Part shown: positions 1 through 5,715 of the stretch, piece after piece | Layout of the letters: each line of letters starts with the position of its first letter | How positions within the stretch are numbered: the first letter of the stretch is position 1 | Assembly: GCA_023409675.1 (NCBI GenBank) | Contig: JAEYRC010000093.1 | Coordinates: forward strand, 1-10,128 | Reading direction: 5' to 3' | Origin: Bacteroidota bacterium | Lineage (GTDB): Bacteria > Bacteroidota > Bacteroidia > Chitinophagales > Chitinophagaceae | Length of the DNA stretch: 10,128 nucleotides | The notes under the pieces: generated by a model | Database searches by the model: none | Seen by the model: the letters and a program-made list of their open reading frames with translations, nothing else | What the model was told of the DNA's origin: nothing | Translations under genes and position numbers: made by a program

Positions 1-225
1 GAAAAGGGCGGGCAACAGAAAGATTGTCAGGGAAGAAACCGCCTGCAGGCCTTTCATAACCGGCAACATGCGTGGATCCGTAAAATCCATATTGGTAGCG
101 GGCAGGCCAAGAGCAAGCAGTACGACAGACATCAGAATTGCGGTGAATACGAATGCGCCACCCAGTAAGCCAAGGAAAATGCCCAGTTGCGCCCAGGGTG
201 AATGATTTCTTAATTGACCGGTCAT
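1..225 (-). CDS. Membrane protein, probable CPBP-family intramembrane protease (N-terminal part, cut by window edge)
   Basis: Reading leftward from the ATG whose complement is at 223-225, the frame stays open for 75 codons to the window edge, so the gene continues beyond base 1. The visible protein starts MTGQLRNHSPWAQLG. It has one long hydrophobic segment at about residues 13-41, a polar stretch with TNMDFTDPRMLP at 44-55, and a second hydrophobic segment from about 62 that is cut off. This layout (short polar start with a PWAQL-like motif, first membrane helix, short loop, second helix ending LLPALF) resembles the N-terminus of CPBP (Abi/CAAX-type) intramembrane metalloproteases of Chitinophagaceae. 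The catalytic EExxxR and HxxxN motifs would lie in the missing part, so the family call is an inference. That it is an integral inner-membrane protein is much surer. It diverges from the dusB-type gene across a 126-bp gap. No clear promoter was found for it. Confidence 0.6.
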   Translation of the reverse strand, partial: MTGQLRNHSPWAQLGIFLGLLGGAFVFTAILMSVVLLALGLPATNMDFTDPRMLPVMKGLQAVSSLTIFLLPALF

Positions 226-250
226 AGGCGTTTTAAACAGTATTTAATTG

Positions 251-258
251 TAAATTTG
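251..258 (+). promoter_or_regulatory. Candidate Bacteroidota -7 element upstream of the dusB-type gene
   Basis: TAAATTTG matches the Bacteroidota -7 consensus TAnnTTTG exactly and lies in the divergent intergenic region, about 93 bp before the dusB ATG. No good TTG/TTTG -33 element sits 19-21 bp upstream; the nearest T-run, TTTT at 231-234, leaves a 16-bp spacer. The call therefore rests on the -7 match alone. If real, the leader would be about 85-90 nt long. Confidence 0.35.
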
Positions 259-351
259 CAGCCCTGCAAGATACTGGATATGCTGTAATGTTCGGCCCTT
301 AAAACACCGGATCAGTTTCAGGCCGAAATCTTTGCTAAACCGCAAAATACT

Positions 352-1389
352 ATGCTCCGAATAGGTCCGATAGAATTACCCGAATTTCCCTTATTACTGG
401 CGCCCATGGAAGATGTCAGCGACCCGCCTTTCCGGGCGGTGTGCAAAGAAAATGGCGCTGACCTCATGTATACAGAGTTCATCAGCTCTGAAGGCCTGAT
501 CCGTGATGCTATCAAAAGTCGTCGCAAACTGGACATATTTGATTATGAACGCCCTATGGGTATTCAGATCTTCGGCGGAGATGAAGAAAGCCTGGCCCTG
601 GCCGCGAAAATAGTAGAGACCACCAGCCCTGACCTGCTCGATATCAATTTCGGCTGCCCGGTTAAAAAAGTAGCCTGCAAGGGTGCCGGCGCCGGGGTGT
701 TGAAAGACCTTCCCCTGATGGTGCGTTTAACAGAGGCGGTTGTTAAAGCCACGAATCTGCCCGTAACTGTAAAAACCCGGCTGGGCTGGGACGATAGCTC
801 AAGGAATATTGAAGAGGTGGCCGAACGTTTACAGGATGTTGGAATTGCGGCGCTAAGCATTCATGGAAGGACCCGGGTTCAAATGTATAAGGGACAGGCC
901 GACTGGACACTGATTGGAAAAGTTAAAAACAACCCGCGGATAAACATTCCGATTTTCGGCAACGGAGATATCGATTCTCCGGAAAAGGCGCTGGAATATA
1001 AAAACCGCTATGGAGTTGACGGTATAATGATCGGACGTGCCGCAATAGGACATCCATGGGTGTTCCGGGAAATAAAGCATTTTTTACAAAGTGGTGAACA
1101 TCTGCCCTCCCCTACCATTGCGCAGCGTATCGATGTCTGCCGCAAACATTTACAGCGCTCGTATGAATGGAAAGGTCCTGTTGTGGGCATTCTGGAAATG
1201 CGCCGGCATTATGCCAACTACCTGAAGGGCCTTCCCAATATCAAGGAGTACCGCCTTAAACTGGTCACCGCCAAAACGCTGGAGGAAATTGAAGCGATAC
1301 TTGATGAGATCAGCCGGGTATACTCCGGTTTTGAATTCGAAAAAACCCCAATCATACTGGAGAATTATCACGAGAAGTGCCCGCTGTGA
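352..1389 (+). CDS. dusB: tRNA-dihydrouridine synthase, DusB/NifR3 type
   Basis: This is an FMN- and NADPH-dependent cytoplasmic enzyme that reduces specific uridines in the tRNA D-loop to dihydrouridine. The 345-residue protein is of normal family length and has the whole TIM-barrel motif series. APMEDVSDPPFR lies at 17-28 (FMN-binding start of the barrel) and DINFGCPVKKV at 97-107, with Cys102 in the position of the catalytic cysteine that protonates uracil. KTRLGW is at 141-146, SIHGRTR at 169-175, FGNGDI at 202-207, and the phosphate-binding MIGRAAIG at 226-233. The C-terminal helical tRNA-binding region includes MRRHYANYLKG at 283-293. The sequence matches the TIGR00737 (nifR3/yhdG/DusB) group better than DusA or DusC. 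The ATG at 352 is chosen because the protein begins directly before the conserved LxLAPM strand; the leader is A-rich with no Shine-Dalgarno. The last 22 bp overlap the tail of the convergent peroxidase gene. Confidence 0.93.
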   Translation: MLRIGPIELPEFPLLLAPMEDVSDPPFRAVCKENGADLMYTEFISSEGLIRDAIKSRRKLDIFDYERPMGIQIFGGDEESLALAAKIVETTSPDLLDINFGCPVKKVACKGAGAGVLKDLPLMVRLTEAVVKATNLPVTVKTRLGWDDSSRNIEEVAERLQDVGIAALSIHGRTRVQMYKGQADWTLIGKVKNNPRINIPIFGNGDIDSPEKALEYKNRYGVDGIMIGRAAIGHPWVFREIKHFLQSGEHLPSPTIAQRIDVCRKHLQRSYEWKGPVVGILEMRRHYANYLKGLPNIKEYRLKLVTAKTLEEIEAILDEISRVYSGFEFEKTPIILENYHEKCPL

Positions 1390-1988
1390 TCTTTTAAGGT
1401 AGTGCTGAACAATCCCTTGATCTCCGATCCGGCAGGATCAACCGAGGGTTCAAAATAATGCGTTAACATTCCCTGTTCATTAATCAGGTATTTGGTAAAA
1501 TTCCACACCGGTGCGCGATCATTCCACCCATTCAATTGCGGATCCGATAACCACTGGTATATGGGGTGCTGACCCATTCCCGGCAATACACTGGTTTTTC
1601 TGGAAAGCAGGAAGCTAACACCAAAATTCCGTTTGCAGAATTGGGCAATCTCCGCATCCGAACCTTTCTCCTGTTCGCGAAAATCGTTGGAGGGAAATCC
1701 TATCACCATCAGCTCATCGGCATAGCGCGTGAAGAGTTGTTGCAATGCCTCCAGCTGACCGGTATAACCACATTCCGACGCGGTGTTGACGATCAGGATT
1801 TTCATATTCCGGAAGTCGGATAAGGATACCACCTGTCCATCCGTTAAGGTAAGCTGGTAATCATAAATGGACGTAATGGGCCGCTTGTTATCACGGTTTC
1901 GGACAACCGAATTTTGCATTCCGGTGATCTTTGAAAAACGGATCAGCAACGGGTATACTTTCCGGAGCATTTTTTGGCGAAAATTCAT
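1368..1988 (-). CDS. Glutathione peroxidase family protein (cysteine type, probably thioredoxin-dependent)
   Basis: A thioredoxin-fold peroxidase that reduces hydrogen peroxide and organic or lipid hydroperoxides. From the first in-frame ATG (complement at 1986-1988) the protein is 206 residues. TASECGYTGQ holds the peroxidatic Cys73 where animal enzymes have selenocysteine. GFPSNDFREQE gives Gln106, and PVWNFTKYL gives Trp162 and Asn163, so the Cys-Gln-Trp-Asn tetrad is complete. AQFCKRNFGVSF has Cys118 at the place of the resolving cysteine in non-selenium, thioredoxin-dependent members (by family analogy). The usual FPCNQF is FPSNDF here. An N-terminal extension of about 35 residues, basic and moderately hydrophobic (YPLLIRFSKITG), precedes the core; it is not a convincing signal peptide. 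An upstream in-frame TTG at 2021 would add 11 residues of no family character and is not used. The gene lies 43 bp after the aldehyde dehydrogenase stop on the same strand, so the two are probably cotranscribed. Confidence 0.9.
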   Translation of the reverse strand: MNFRQKMLRKVYPLLIRFSKITGMQNSVVRNRDNKRPITSIYDYQLTLTDGQVVSLSDFRNMKILIVNTASECGYTGQLEALQQLFTRYADELMVIGFPSNDFREQEKGSDAEIAQFCKRNFGVSFLLSRKTSVLPGMGQHPIYQWLSDPQLNGWNDRAPVWNFTKYLINEQGMLTHYFEPSVDPAGSEIKGLFSTTLKDHSGHFS

Positions 1989-2031
1989 AGCATGCTTTTG
2001 ATCAGCCCATATAACATTCAAAAATCAAGCC

Positions 2032-3402
2032 CTACCCGAAAAGTCTTTTAAAAAGCGACAGCTTATTTCGATAAGGAGGATATTTCATTCGCGGATCGAA
2101 CCAGGTGGGTGTTTTTAATATGGGTTTATAATGGCTAAAGCGCTCAAAGCTTTTTGGCCCGTGATAGGAACCCATGCCACTGTAACCAACCCCACCAAAG
2201 GGCAGCTTCGGATTTAGCAGGTGCCAGCCGGCATTGTTGACACAGCCGCCGCCAAACGGAATTTCCTGTATCCATTGCTTTTCTTTTTCCGCATCCCGGG
2301 TGAAAACGTAAAAGGCCAGCGGATAAGGATTGCGTTTGATAATCTCAACTGCTTCGTCATGGGTTTTGAAGGATATGACGGGTAAAACCGGACCGAATAT
2401 TTCTTCAGCCAATATGGATGATCCATCCGGTATATTGGTCAACAAGGTTGGTTCGATTCGAAGGCGCTGAGGATCTGTCTGCCCACCATACACAAGCTGC
2501 CCCTGCGTTAGATATCCGCTGACCCGGTTAAAGTGTTTTTCATTGATGATCTTTCCGAATTCCGGATTCGTGAGCGGCTCTACACCATAAAAATCCTTTA
2601 TGCAGGTCACAGCAGCCGCCAGGAATTTTTCTTTAATGCTTTCATCCACCAGTACATAATCGGGTGCCACACAGGTTTGCCCGGCATTCACCAATTTAGC
2701 CACGATAATACGTTTGGCCGCAGTGGCGATATCCGCATCCGCTTCCACGATACACGGACTTTTACCGCCTAGTTCAAGGGTTACCGGCACCAGTTTGGCG
2801 GCCGATTGCCGCATAATTTCCTGACCCACCCGCCGGCTTCCCGTAAAAAATATATGATCAAAACGAAAGCTATTCAGCATTTCGGGAATAAGCGTTTCGC
2901 CTTCTCCCTGAAGTAGCCGGATATAATGGGGTGAATAGGTTTCCCGGATAATTTTCTCCATTACCGTCGCCACATGAGGCGCCAATTCAGAGGGTTTGAG
3001 CACCACGCAGTTACCAGCAGCAATAGCTCCTACCAGCGGGGCAAGCAGCAGGTTTACGGGGTAATTCCAGGGGGCTATGATCAGGACTACCCCCAGTGGC
3101 TCGGGTATAATTTTGCTTTCTGAAGGGAAGTTAATCAGGTTGGTGCCAACAGCCTCCGGGCGCATCAGGCGCCGCAGGTTTTTCAGCATAAAATCAATTT
3201 CATGCAACACCAGGCCCATTTCAGTAACCCAGCATTCAACGGGAGGTTTATCGAGGTCGGCTAACAGGGCGGCGTTGATCTCCTCTTCATAGCGGAGCAG
3301 CGCGTTTTTCAGGGCCTCAAGTTGTTGTTTTCTGAAAGCATAACTTCGTGTGGCACCGGTTGTATAATATTCCCGGAGGCGATTTAACTCGGATACAATC
3401 AT
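2032..3402 (-). CDS. NAD(P)-dependent aldehyde dehydrogenase, ALDH3 (fatty aldehyde) type
   Basis: Oxidises aldehydes, probably medium- or long-chain or aromatic ones, to carboxylic acids using NAD(P)+. The 456-residue length is that of the short ALDH3 class rather than the roughly 490-500 residues of ALDH1/2. Visible motifs are APWNYPVNLLLAP at 110-122 with oxyanion Asn113, VLKPSE at 134-139 (cofactor ribose), FTGSRRVG at 186-193, and LELGGKSPCIV at 209-219 with general base Glu210. NAGQTCVAPDYVL at 239-251 carries the catalytic nucleophile Cys244, and EEIFGPVLPV at 333-342 carries the cofactor-binding Glu334. The C-terminal SFERFSHYKPILK and the WFDPRMKYPPY tail are typical of ALDH3. No signal peptide or hydrophobic C-terminal anchor is seen, so it is likely cytoplasmic. 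The peroxidase gene follows on the same strand after 43 bp. Upstream is a 164-bp divergent gap without a clear promoter. The exact substrate cannot be told from sequence. Confidence 0.93.
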   Translation of the reverse strand: MIVSELNRLREYYTTGATRSYAFRKQQLEALKNALLRYEEEINAALLADLDKPPVECWVTEMGLVLHEIDFMLKNLRRLMRPEAVGTNLINFPSESKIIPEPLGVVLIIAPWNYPVNLLLAPLVGAIAAGNCVVLKPSELAPHVATVMEKIIRETYSPHYIRLLQGEGETLIPEMLNSFRFDHIFFTGSRRVGQEIMRQSAAKLVPVTLELGGKSPCIVEADADIATAAKRIIVAKLVNAGQTCVAPDYVLVDESIKEKFLAAAVTCIKDFYGVEPLTNPEFGKIINEKHFNRVSGYLTQGQLVYGGQTDPQRLRIEPTLLTNIPDGSSILAEEIFGPVLPVISFKTHDEAVEIIKRNPYPLAFYVFTRDAEKEKQWIQEIPFGGGCVNNAGWHLLNPKLPFGGVGYSGMGSYHGPKSFERFSHYKPILKTPTWFDPRMKYPPYRNKLSLFKRLFG

Positions 3403-3566
3403 GATTCAAAATGTACTGAAAATTCCTGTAATCATTTCTTAAATATCCTGTCCTACAGCAATATGCTAAACTATGAAAGAGCGTTTTAGAAGATTCTGTT
3501 ACCTCACGGTTTTACAGACATAACATTACCAGGGTTTTAAAATGGTGCACATTTAATAAAATTACT

Positions 3567-4115
3567 ATGAGCAAAGTTATCGCATCGTTCAATATGACTT
3601 TAGACGGGAACTGCGACCATACCGCAGGGTTGCCCGATGAAGAAATACATGATCATTATACTGAACTATTGCAGCAGGGTTCAGCCATCCTGTATGGCCG
3701 AACCACCTACCAGTTGATGGAATTCTGGCGGACTGTTCTTGAAAATCCATCCGAAGAAAAATCAATGCAGGATTTTGCGCGGGCGATAGACCGCATTCCT
3801 AAAATTGTTTTTTCAAGAACGCTTCAGCATACAGACTGGCAAAGCGCTTCGTTAGCAACGCAGGACTTGCACAGTACTGTTTCCCTGCTCAGGAAAGAAA
3901 TGGAGAAACCGATATTTGTGGGCAGCCGCAGCCTGATTATACAACTGATGAACCTCAGGCTAATCGACGAATTGCAGCTCTGTATTCATCCGGTAATAGC
4001 GGGAAAAGGGCTGACCTTATTCGACTCAATTGCCGACAGAACCGTATTACGGCTAATGAAAACAAAAACCTTTAAGGGTGGTGCGGTAAATCTTTATTAT
4101 ACATTGAAACCATGA
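3567..4115 (+). CDS. Dihydrofolate reductase family protein (RibD C-terminal-like, YyaP/YwjB type)
   Basis: A 182-residue single-domain protein with the dihydrofolate-reductase fold of the RibD C-terminal family (PF01872). The start is KVIASFNMTLDGN at 3-15, where the family normally has a strand followed by SLDG. ILYGRTTYQLMEFW at 41-54 is the GRxTYxxM nucleotide-binding element. KIVFSRTL at 79-86 precedes TDW at 89-91, a common spacing in this group. PIFVGSRSLIIQLM at 115-128 is the second dinucleotide-binding loop (usually GG or GS), and LIDELQLCIHPVIAGKGLTLF at 132-152 is the signature C-terminal strand region. Most members have no assigned substrate. Without a deaminase domain it is not itself RibD, and it is too divergent to call FolA. 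The ATG is preceded by an A/T-rich leader (AATAAAATTACT), as usual for this phylum. A deaminase gene follows 12 bp after its stop, so the two are probably cotranscribed. Confidence 0.87.
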   Translation: MSKVIASFNMTLDGNCDHTAGLPDEEIHDHYTELLQQGSAILYGRTTYQLMEFWRTVLENPSEEKSMQDFARAIDRIPKIVFSRTLQHTDWQSASLATQDLHSTVSLLRKEMEKPIFVGSRSLIIQLMNLRLIDELQLCIHPVIAGKGLTLFDSIADRTVLRLMKTKTFKGGAVNLYYTLKP

Positions 4116-4127
4116 TCCGGCTCCGGC

Positions 4128-4619
4128 ATGGCATATTATTATCCCGATTATCATCAATTACCAGAAAATATGGACTATACAGCATATATGCAGATGGCAC
4201 TCCGTGAAGCCGAAAAAGCCGGCGAAGAAGGAGAAGTTCCTGTTGGCGCTATCATCGTTCAACAGGAACGGATCATAGCCAGAGGACACAACCAGGTAGA
4301 GCGGCTGAATGACCCCACCGCACATGCGGAGATCATTGCACTTACTTCAGCCTTCAATTATCTTGGCAGTAAATATTTACCCGAAGCCACTATTATTATA
4401 ACGGTGGAACCCTGCCTCATGTGTGCCGGCGCATTATACTGGAGTAAGATCGGAGCCATCGTATACGGCACTCCGGATGATAAAAATGGTTACCGCCGCA
4501 CCTGCACCTGTAACGGCAATGTACAATCGCCTTTTCATCCTAAAACATTACTTTTTCCCGGCATTCTCCAACACGAATGTGCTGCACTGATGAAAAATTT
4601 TTTCAGGGCGAAACGATAA
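4128..4619 (+). CDS. tadA: tRNA(adenosine-34) deaminase TadA-type (zinc nucleoside deaminase)
   Basis: A zinc-dependent deaminase of the cytidine-deaminase fold, expected to convert A34 to inosine in the tRNA-Arg(ACG) wobble position. In the 163-residue protein, EVPVGAIIV at 36-44 is the first strand and GHN at 53-55 provides the substrate-contact Asn55. TAHAEIIAL at 64-72 supplies zinc ligand His66 and proton shuttle Glu68, and EPCLMCAGAL at 94-103 supplies zinc ligands Cys96 and Cys99. YWSKIGAIVYGTPDDKNG and the C-terminal HPKT..GIL..EC..LMKNFFRAKR follow the Bacteroidota TadA pattern. Three further cysteines (126, 128, 151) lie C-terminal of the zinc site. The residues before 15 (a Tyr-rich stretch) have no clear family match. 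Met15 at 4170 is preceded by the A-rich AGAAAAT and may be the true start, giving 149 residues. A guanine or other free-base deaminase is less likely. The gene follows the reductase gene by 12 bp. Confidence 0.88.
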   Translation: MAYYYPDYHQLPENMDYTAYMQMALREAEKAGEEGEVPVGAIIVQQERIIARGHNQVERLNDPTAHAEIIALTSAFNYLGSKYLPEATIIITVEPCLMCAGALYWSKIGAIVYGTPDDKNGYRRTCTCNGNVQSPFHPKTLLFPGILQHECAALMKNFFRAKR

Positions 4620-4765
4620 GTTTTAATGAAGATCTTTATCCCCCAAAGAGCTTGTATTGCCTCCAACCCATTGCATTATTGTGAAATCAGGTAGTTTGAA
4701 TAGTTCAGTAAACGTCCCTCCATCGTTTTAATGATCTGTATAAAAAGTTCGCGTAGCTGAGGCCA

Positions 4766-4796
4766 TTAAAAAAGGTTGAACTGTTTGTTCAACCTT
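4766..4796 (-). terminator. Intrinsic terminator for the leftward DUF1080 gene
   Basis: A perfect 10-bp stem, AAGGTTGAAC at 4772-4781 paired with GTTCAACCTT at 4787-4796, closes a 5-nt loop. Read leftward it is followed by a run of six T (the A-run at 4768-4773). The T-run is on the minus-strand side only, so it should stop transcripts coming from the DUF1080 gene, whose stop codon is about 58 nt upstream. It may also block leftward read-through into the convergent deaminase gene. Read rightward there is no T-tract, so it is a poor terminator for the deaminase operon. Confidence 0.75.
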
Positions 4797-4820
4797 AATG
4801 CATTGCCGGACTTTTTACAC

Positions 4821-4854
4821 TATGTTGAACGCTGTAGCGCCATTTACTGCGCTA
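4821..4854. repeat. Left arm of an imperfect inverted repeat flanking the DUF1080 gene
   Basis: GTTGAACGCTG at 4824-4834 is an exact inverted copy of CAGCGTTCAAC at 5613-5623, on the other side of the DUF1080 gene. Similarity extends outward as TATG/TATGG (one base difference). It resumes at the inner end, where both arms finish in GCGCTA (4849-4854 here), with a few unmatched bases between. Within this arm TAGCGC at 4835-4840 and GCGCTA at 4849-4854 also form a short hairpin directly after the DUF1080 stop codon. It lacks a T-tract and is not a terminator. Confidence 0.5.
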
Positions 4855-5571
4855 TTATAATTTCCGGAGTTTAATATTTTTGAACCATACGCCTCCACCA
4901 TGATCCTGCAATGCAATATGGCCGGATTTAGCCATGGCATAGGGCGCCACATCACGCCATTTACTGTTGTTTTTCATTGCCGTCCATTCCGGTGACCACA
5001 GTTCAAAAGCGACCACTTTTTTTCCGTTCAGCCAATGCTCAACCTTTGCGCCATTGACTACGATGCGGGAATTGTTATACTCCCCTACCGGTTTAGCTTC
5101 CAGGGATGAGGGCGCATGAACATCATAGTCGGCGCCGCTCTTTTGTCTTGGGGTCAGATGGTCGGGATAGCCTTCATCATCAATAAGAGAATATTCTGGT
5201 CCGGATTCATACGTTGCCCCATTGGTTTCAGTTACCCGGTACATCACGCCGCTATTGCCGGCCGGAGCGATCCGCCAGTCGAAGCTGAGTTCAAAATTAT
5301 CGTATTGTGCTGTGGTGACCAGGTCGGCACGATTGCCAACATTCCCCGGGATGCATACCAGTTCACCCTGCTCTACCTTCCAGCCTTTCGCTTCGCGATT
5401 ACGAAAACCCTTCCAGCCATCAGTATCCTTACCGTTGAACAGCAGGATCCAGCCGGCCTTGCGTTCGGCTTTGGTCAGGGTATTGTCCTTTTTCTGGTAG
5501 GGCGCAAAAGCCAGTGTAAAAGCCGCAATCAGGAACAACATCAGCTTGCGAACCCGGGTATTACGAATCAT
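4855..5571 (-). CDS. Secreted DUF1080 protein, 3-keto-disaccharide hydrolase family
   Basis: A 238-residue exported protein. Residues 1-23 form a signal peptide (basic RNTRVRK, hydrophobic LMLFLIAAFTLAFA, likely cleavage after AFA), with no lipobox cysteine, so it is probably a free periplasmic protein. The remainder is one DUF1080 (PF06439) lectin-like beta-sandwich. It has GWILLFNGKDTDGWKGF at 40-56, the YDNFELSFDWRIAPAGNSGVMYRV region at 90-113, GPEYSLIDDEG at 124-134, NNSRIVVNG at 166-174, VEHWLNGKKVV at 177-187, and GHIALQDHGGGVWFKNIKLR at 217-236. Known relatives cleave 3-keto-glycosides made by oxidoreductases, and the domain is abundant in Bacteroidota glycan loci. Which glycoside this one acts on is unknown, and a carbohydrate-binding role without catalysis is possible. 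The gene lies just downstream of susCD on the same strand but has its own promoter and terminator. No partner 3-keto-forming oxidoreductase is visible in the window. Confidence 0.88.
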   Translation of the reverse strand: MIRNTRVRKLMLFLIAAFTLAFAPYQKKDNTLTKAERKAGWILLFNGKDTDGWKGFRNREAKGWKVEQGELVCIPGNVGNRADLVTTAQYDNFELSFDWRIAPAGNSGVMYRVTETNGATYESGPEYSLIDDEGYPDHLTPRQKSGADYDVHAPSSLEAKPVGEYNNSRIVVNGAKVEHWLNGKKVVAFELWSPEWTAMKNNSKWRDVAPYAMAKSGHIALQDHGGGVWFKNIKLRKL

Positions 5572-5592
5572 AGTTTATGTATTTATGTAGCT

Positions 5593-5622
5593 CAAAGGTA
5601 GCGCATTCACTGCAGCGTTCAA
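5593..5622 (-). promoter_or_regulatory. Bacteroidota-type promoter of the DUF1080 gene
   Basis: On the minus strand TTG (5622-5620) is followed after exactly 19 bases by TACCTTTG (5600-5593). These fit the -33 TTG/TTTG and -7 TAnnTTTG elements used by the primary sigma factor of this phylum, with normal spacing. Transcription would begin near 5585-5588, leaving a short A/T-rich leader (TACATAAACT) before the ATG at 5571. The site lies between the susD terminator and the DUF1080 gene, so that gene can be expressed independently of susCD. The -33 element and spacer fall inside the right arm of the inverted repeat. Confidence 0.65.
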
Positions 5623-5627
5623 CCATA
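5599..5627. repeat. Right arm of an imperfect inverted repeat flanking the DUF1080 gene
   Basis: CAGCGTTCAAC at 5613-5623 is the exact reverse complement of 4824-4834, with further similarity at both ends (TAGCGC at 5599-5604 against GCGCTA at 4849-4854, and CCATA against CATA at the outer end). The arms are 29 and 34 bp long, differ by small indels, and enclose the DUF1080 coding region and its short leader. This arm overlaps the -33 element and spacer of the DUF1080 promoter. Confidence 0.5.
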
Positions 5628-5659
5628 ACTGTTTGGAGCATTTCCTTACTGCGCACCAT

Positions 5660-5687
5660 AAAAAAACTGCTCCCATTCAGGGAGCAG
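5660..5687 (-). terminator. Intrinsic terminator of the susCD operon
   Basis: Read leftward, CTGCTCCC (5687-5680) pairs perfectly with GGGAGCAG (5674-5667) across a 5-nt loop and is followed by seven T (5666-5660). This GC-rich 8-bp stem with an uninterrupted T-tract is a textbook rho-independent terminator, 28 nt past the susD stop codon. It separates susCD from the DUF1080 gene downstream. Confidence 0.87.
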
Positions 5688-5715
5688 CTTCAAAAAATTA
5701 TCGATCTGTTCAGGA

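Noticed and set aside
215..224. Perfect 10-bp palindrome TGACCGGTCA overlapping the start codon of the left-edge gene.
   Set aside because: It encodes the first residues (MTG) and is short; without conservation data it is as likely chance as an operator.
1989..2021. An in-frame TTG at 2021 that would extend the peroxidase by 11 residues.
   Set aside because: It is a rare start codon, the extra residues have no family character, and the ATG at 1988 is followed directly by a plausible N-terminus (NFRQKMLRKVYPLL).
3407..3415. TACATTTTG on the minus strand, close to a -7 element, upstream of the aldehyde dehydrogenase.
   Set aside because: It has one base too many between TA and TTTG, and lies only about 5 bp from the ATG, which would leave essentially no leader.
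3567..4619. Calling the reductase and deaminase a split riboflavin-biosynthesis RibD.
   Set aside because: The deaminase motifs and C-terminus are those of tRNA deaminase TadA, and no other riboflavin gene is in the window.
4626..4694. A 22-codon rightward ORF in the convergent gap after the deaminase gene.
   Set aside because: Very short, with no recognisable protein features or ribosome-binding context; expected by chance.
4835..4854. Small hairpin TAGCGC/GCGCTA after the DUF1080 stop as a terminator.
   Set aside because: Only 6 bp with an 8-nt loop and no T-tract on either strand; the better terminator is at 4766-4796.
5116..5601. A 161-codon rightward ORF opposite the DUF1080 gene.
   Set aside because: It is an antisense shadow of a well-supported secreted protein and has no recognisable domain.
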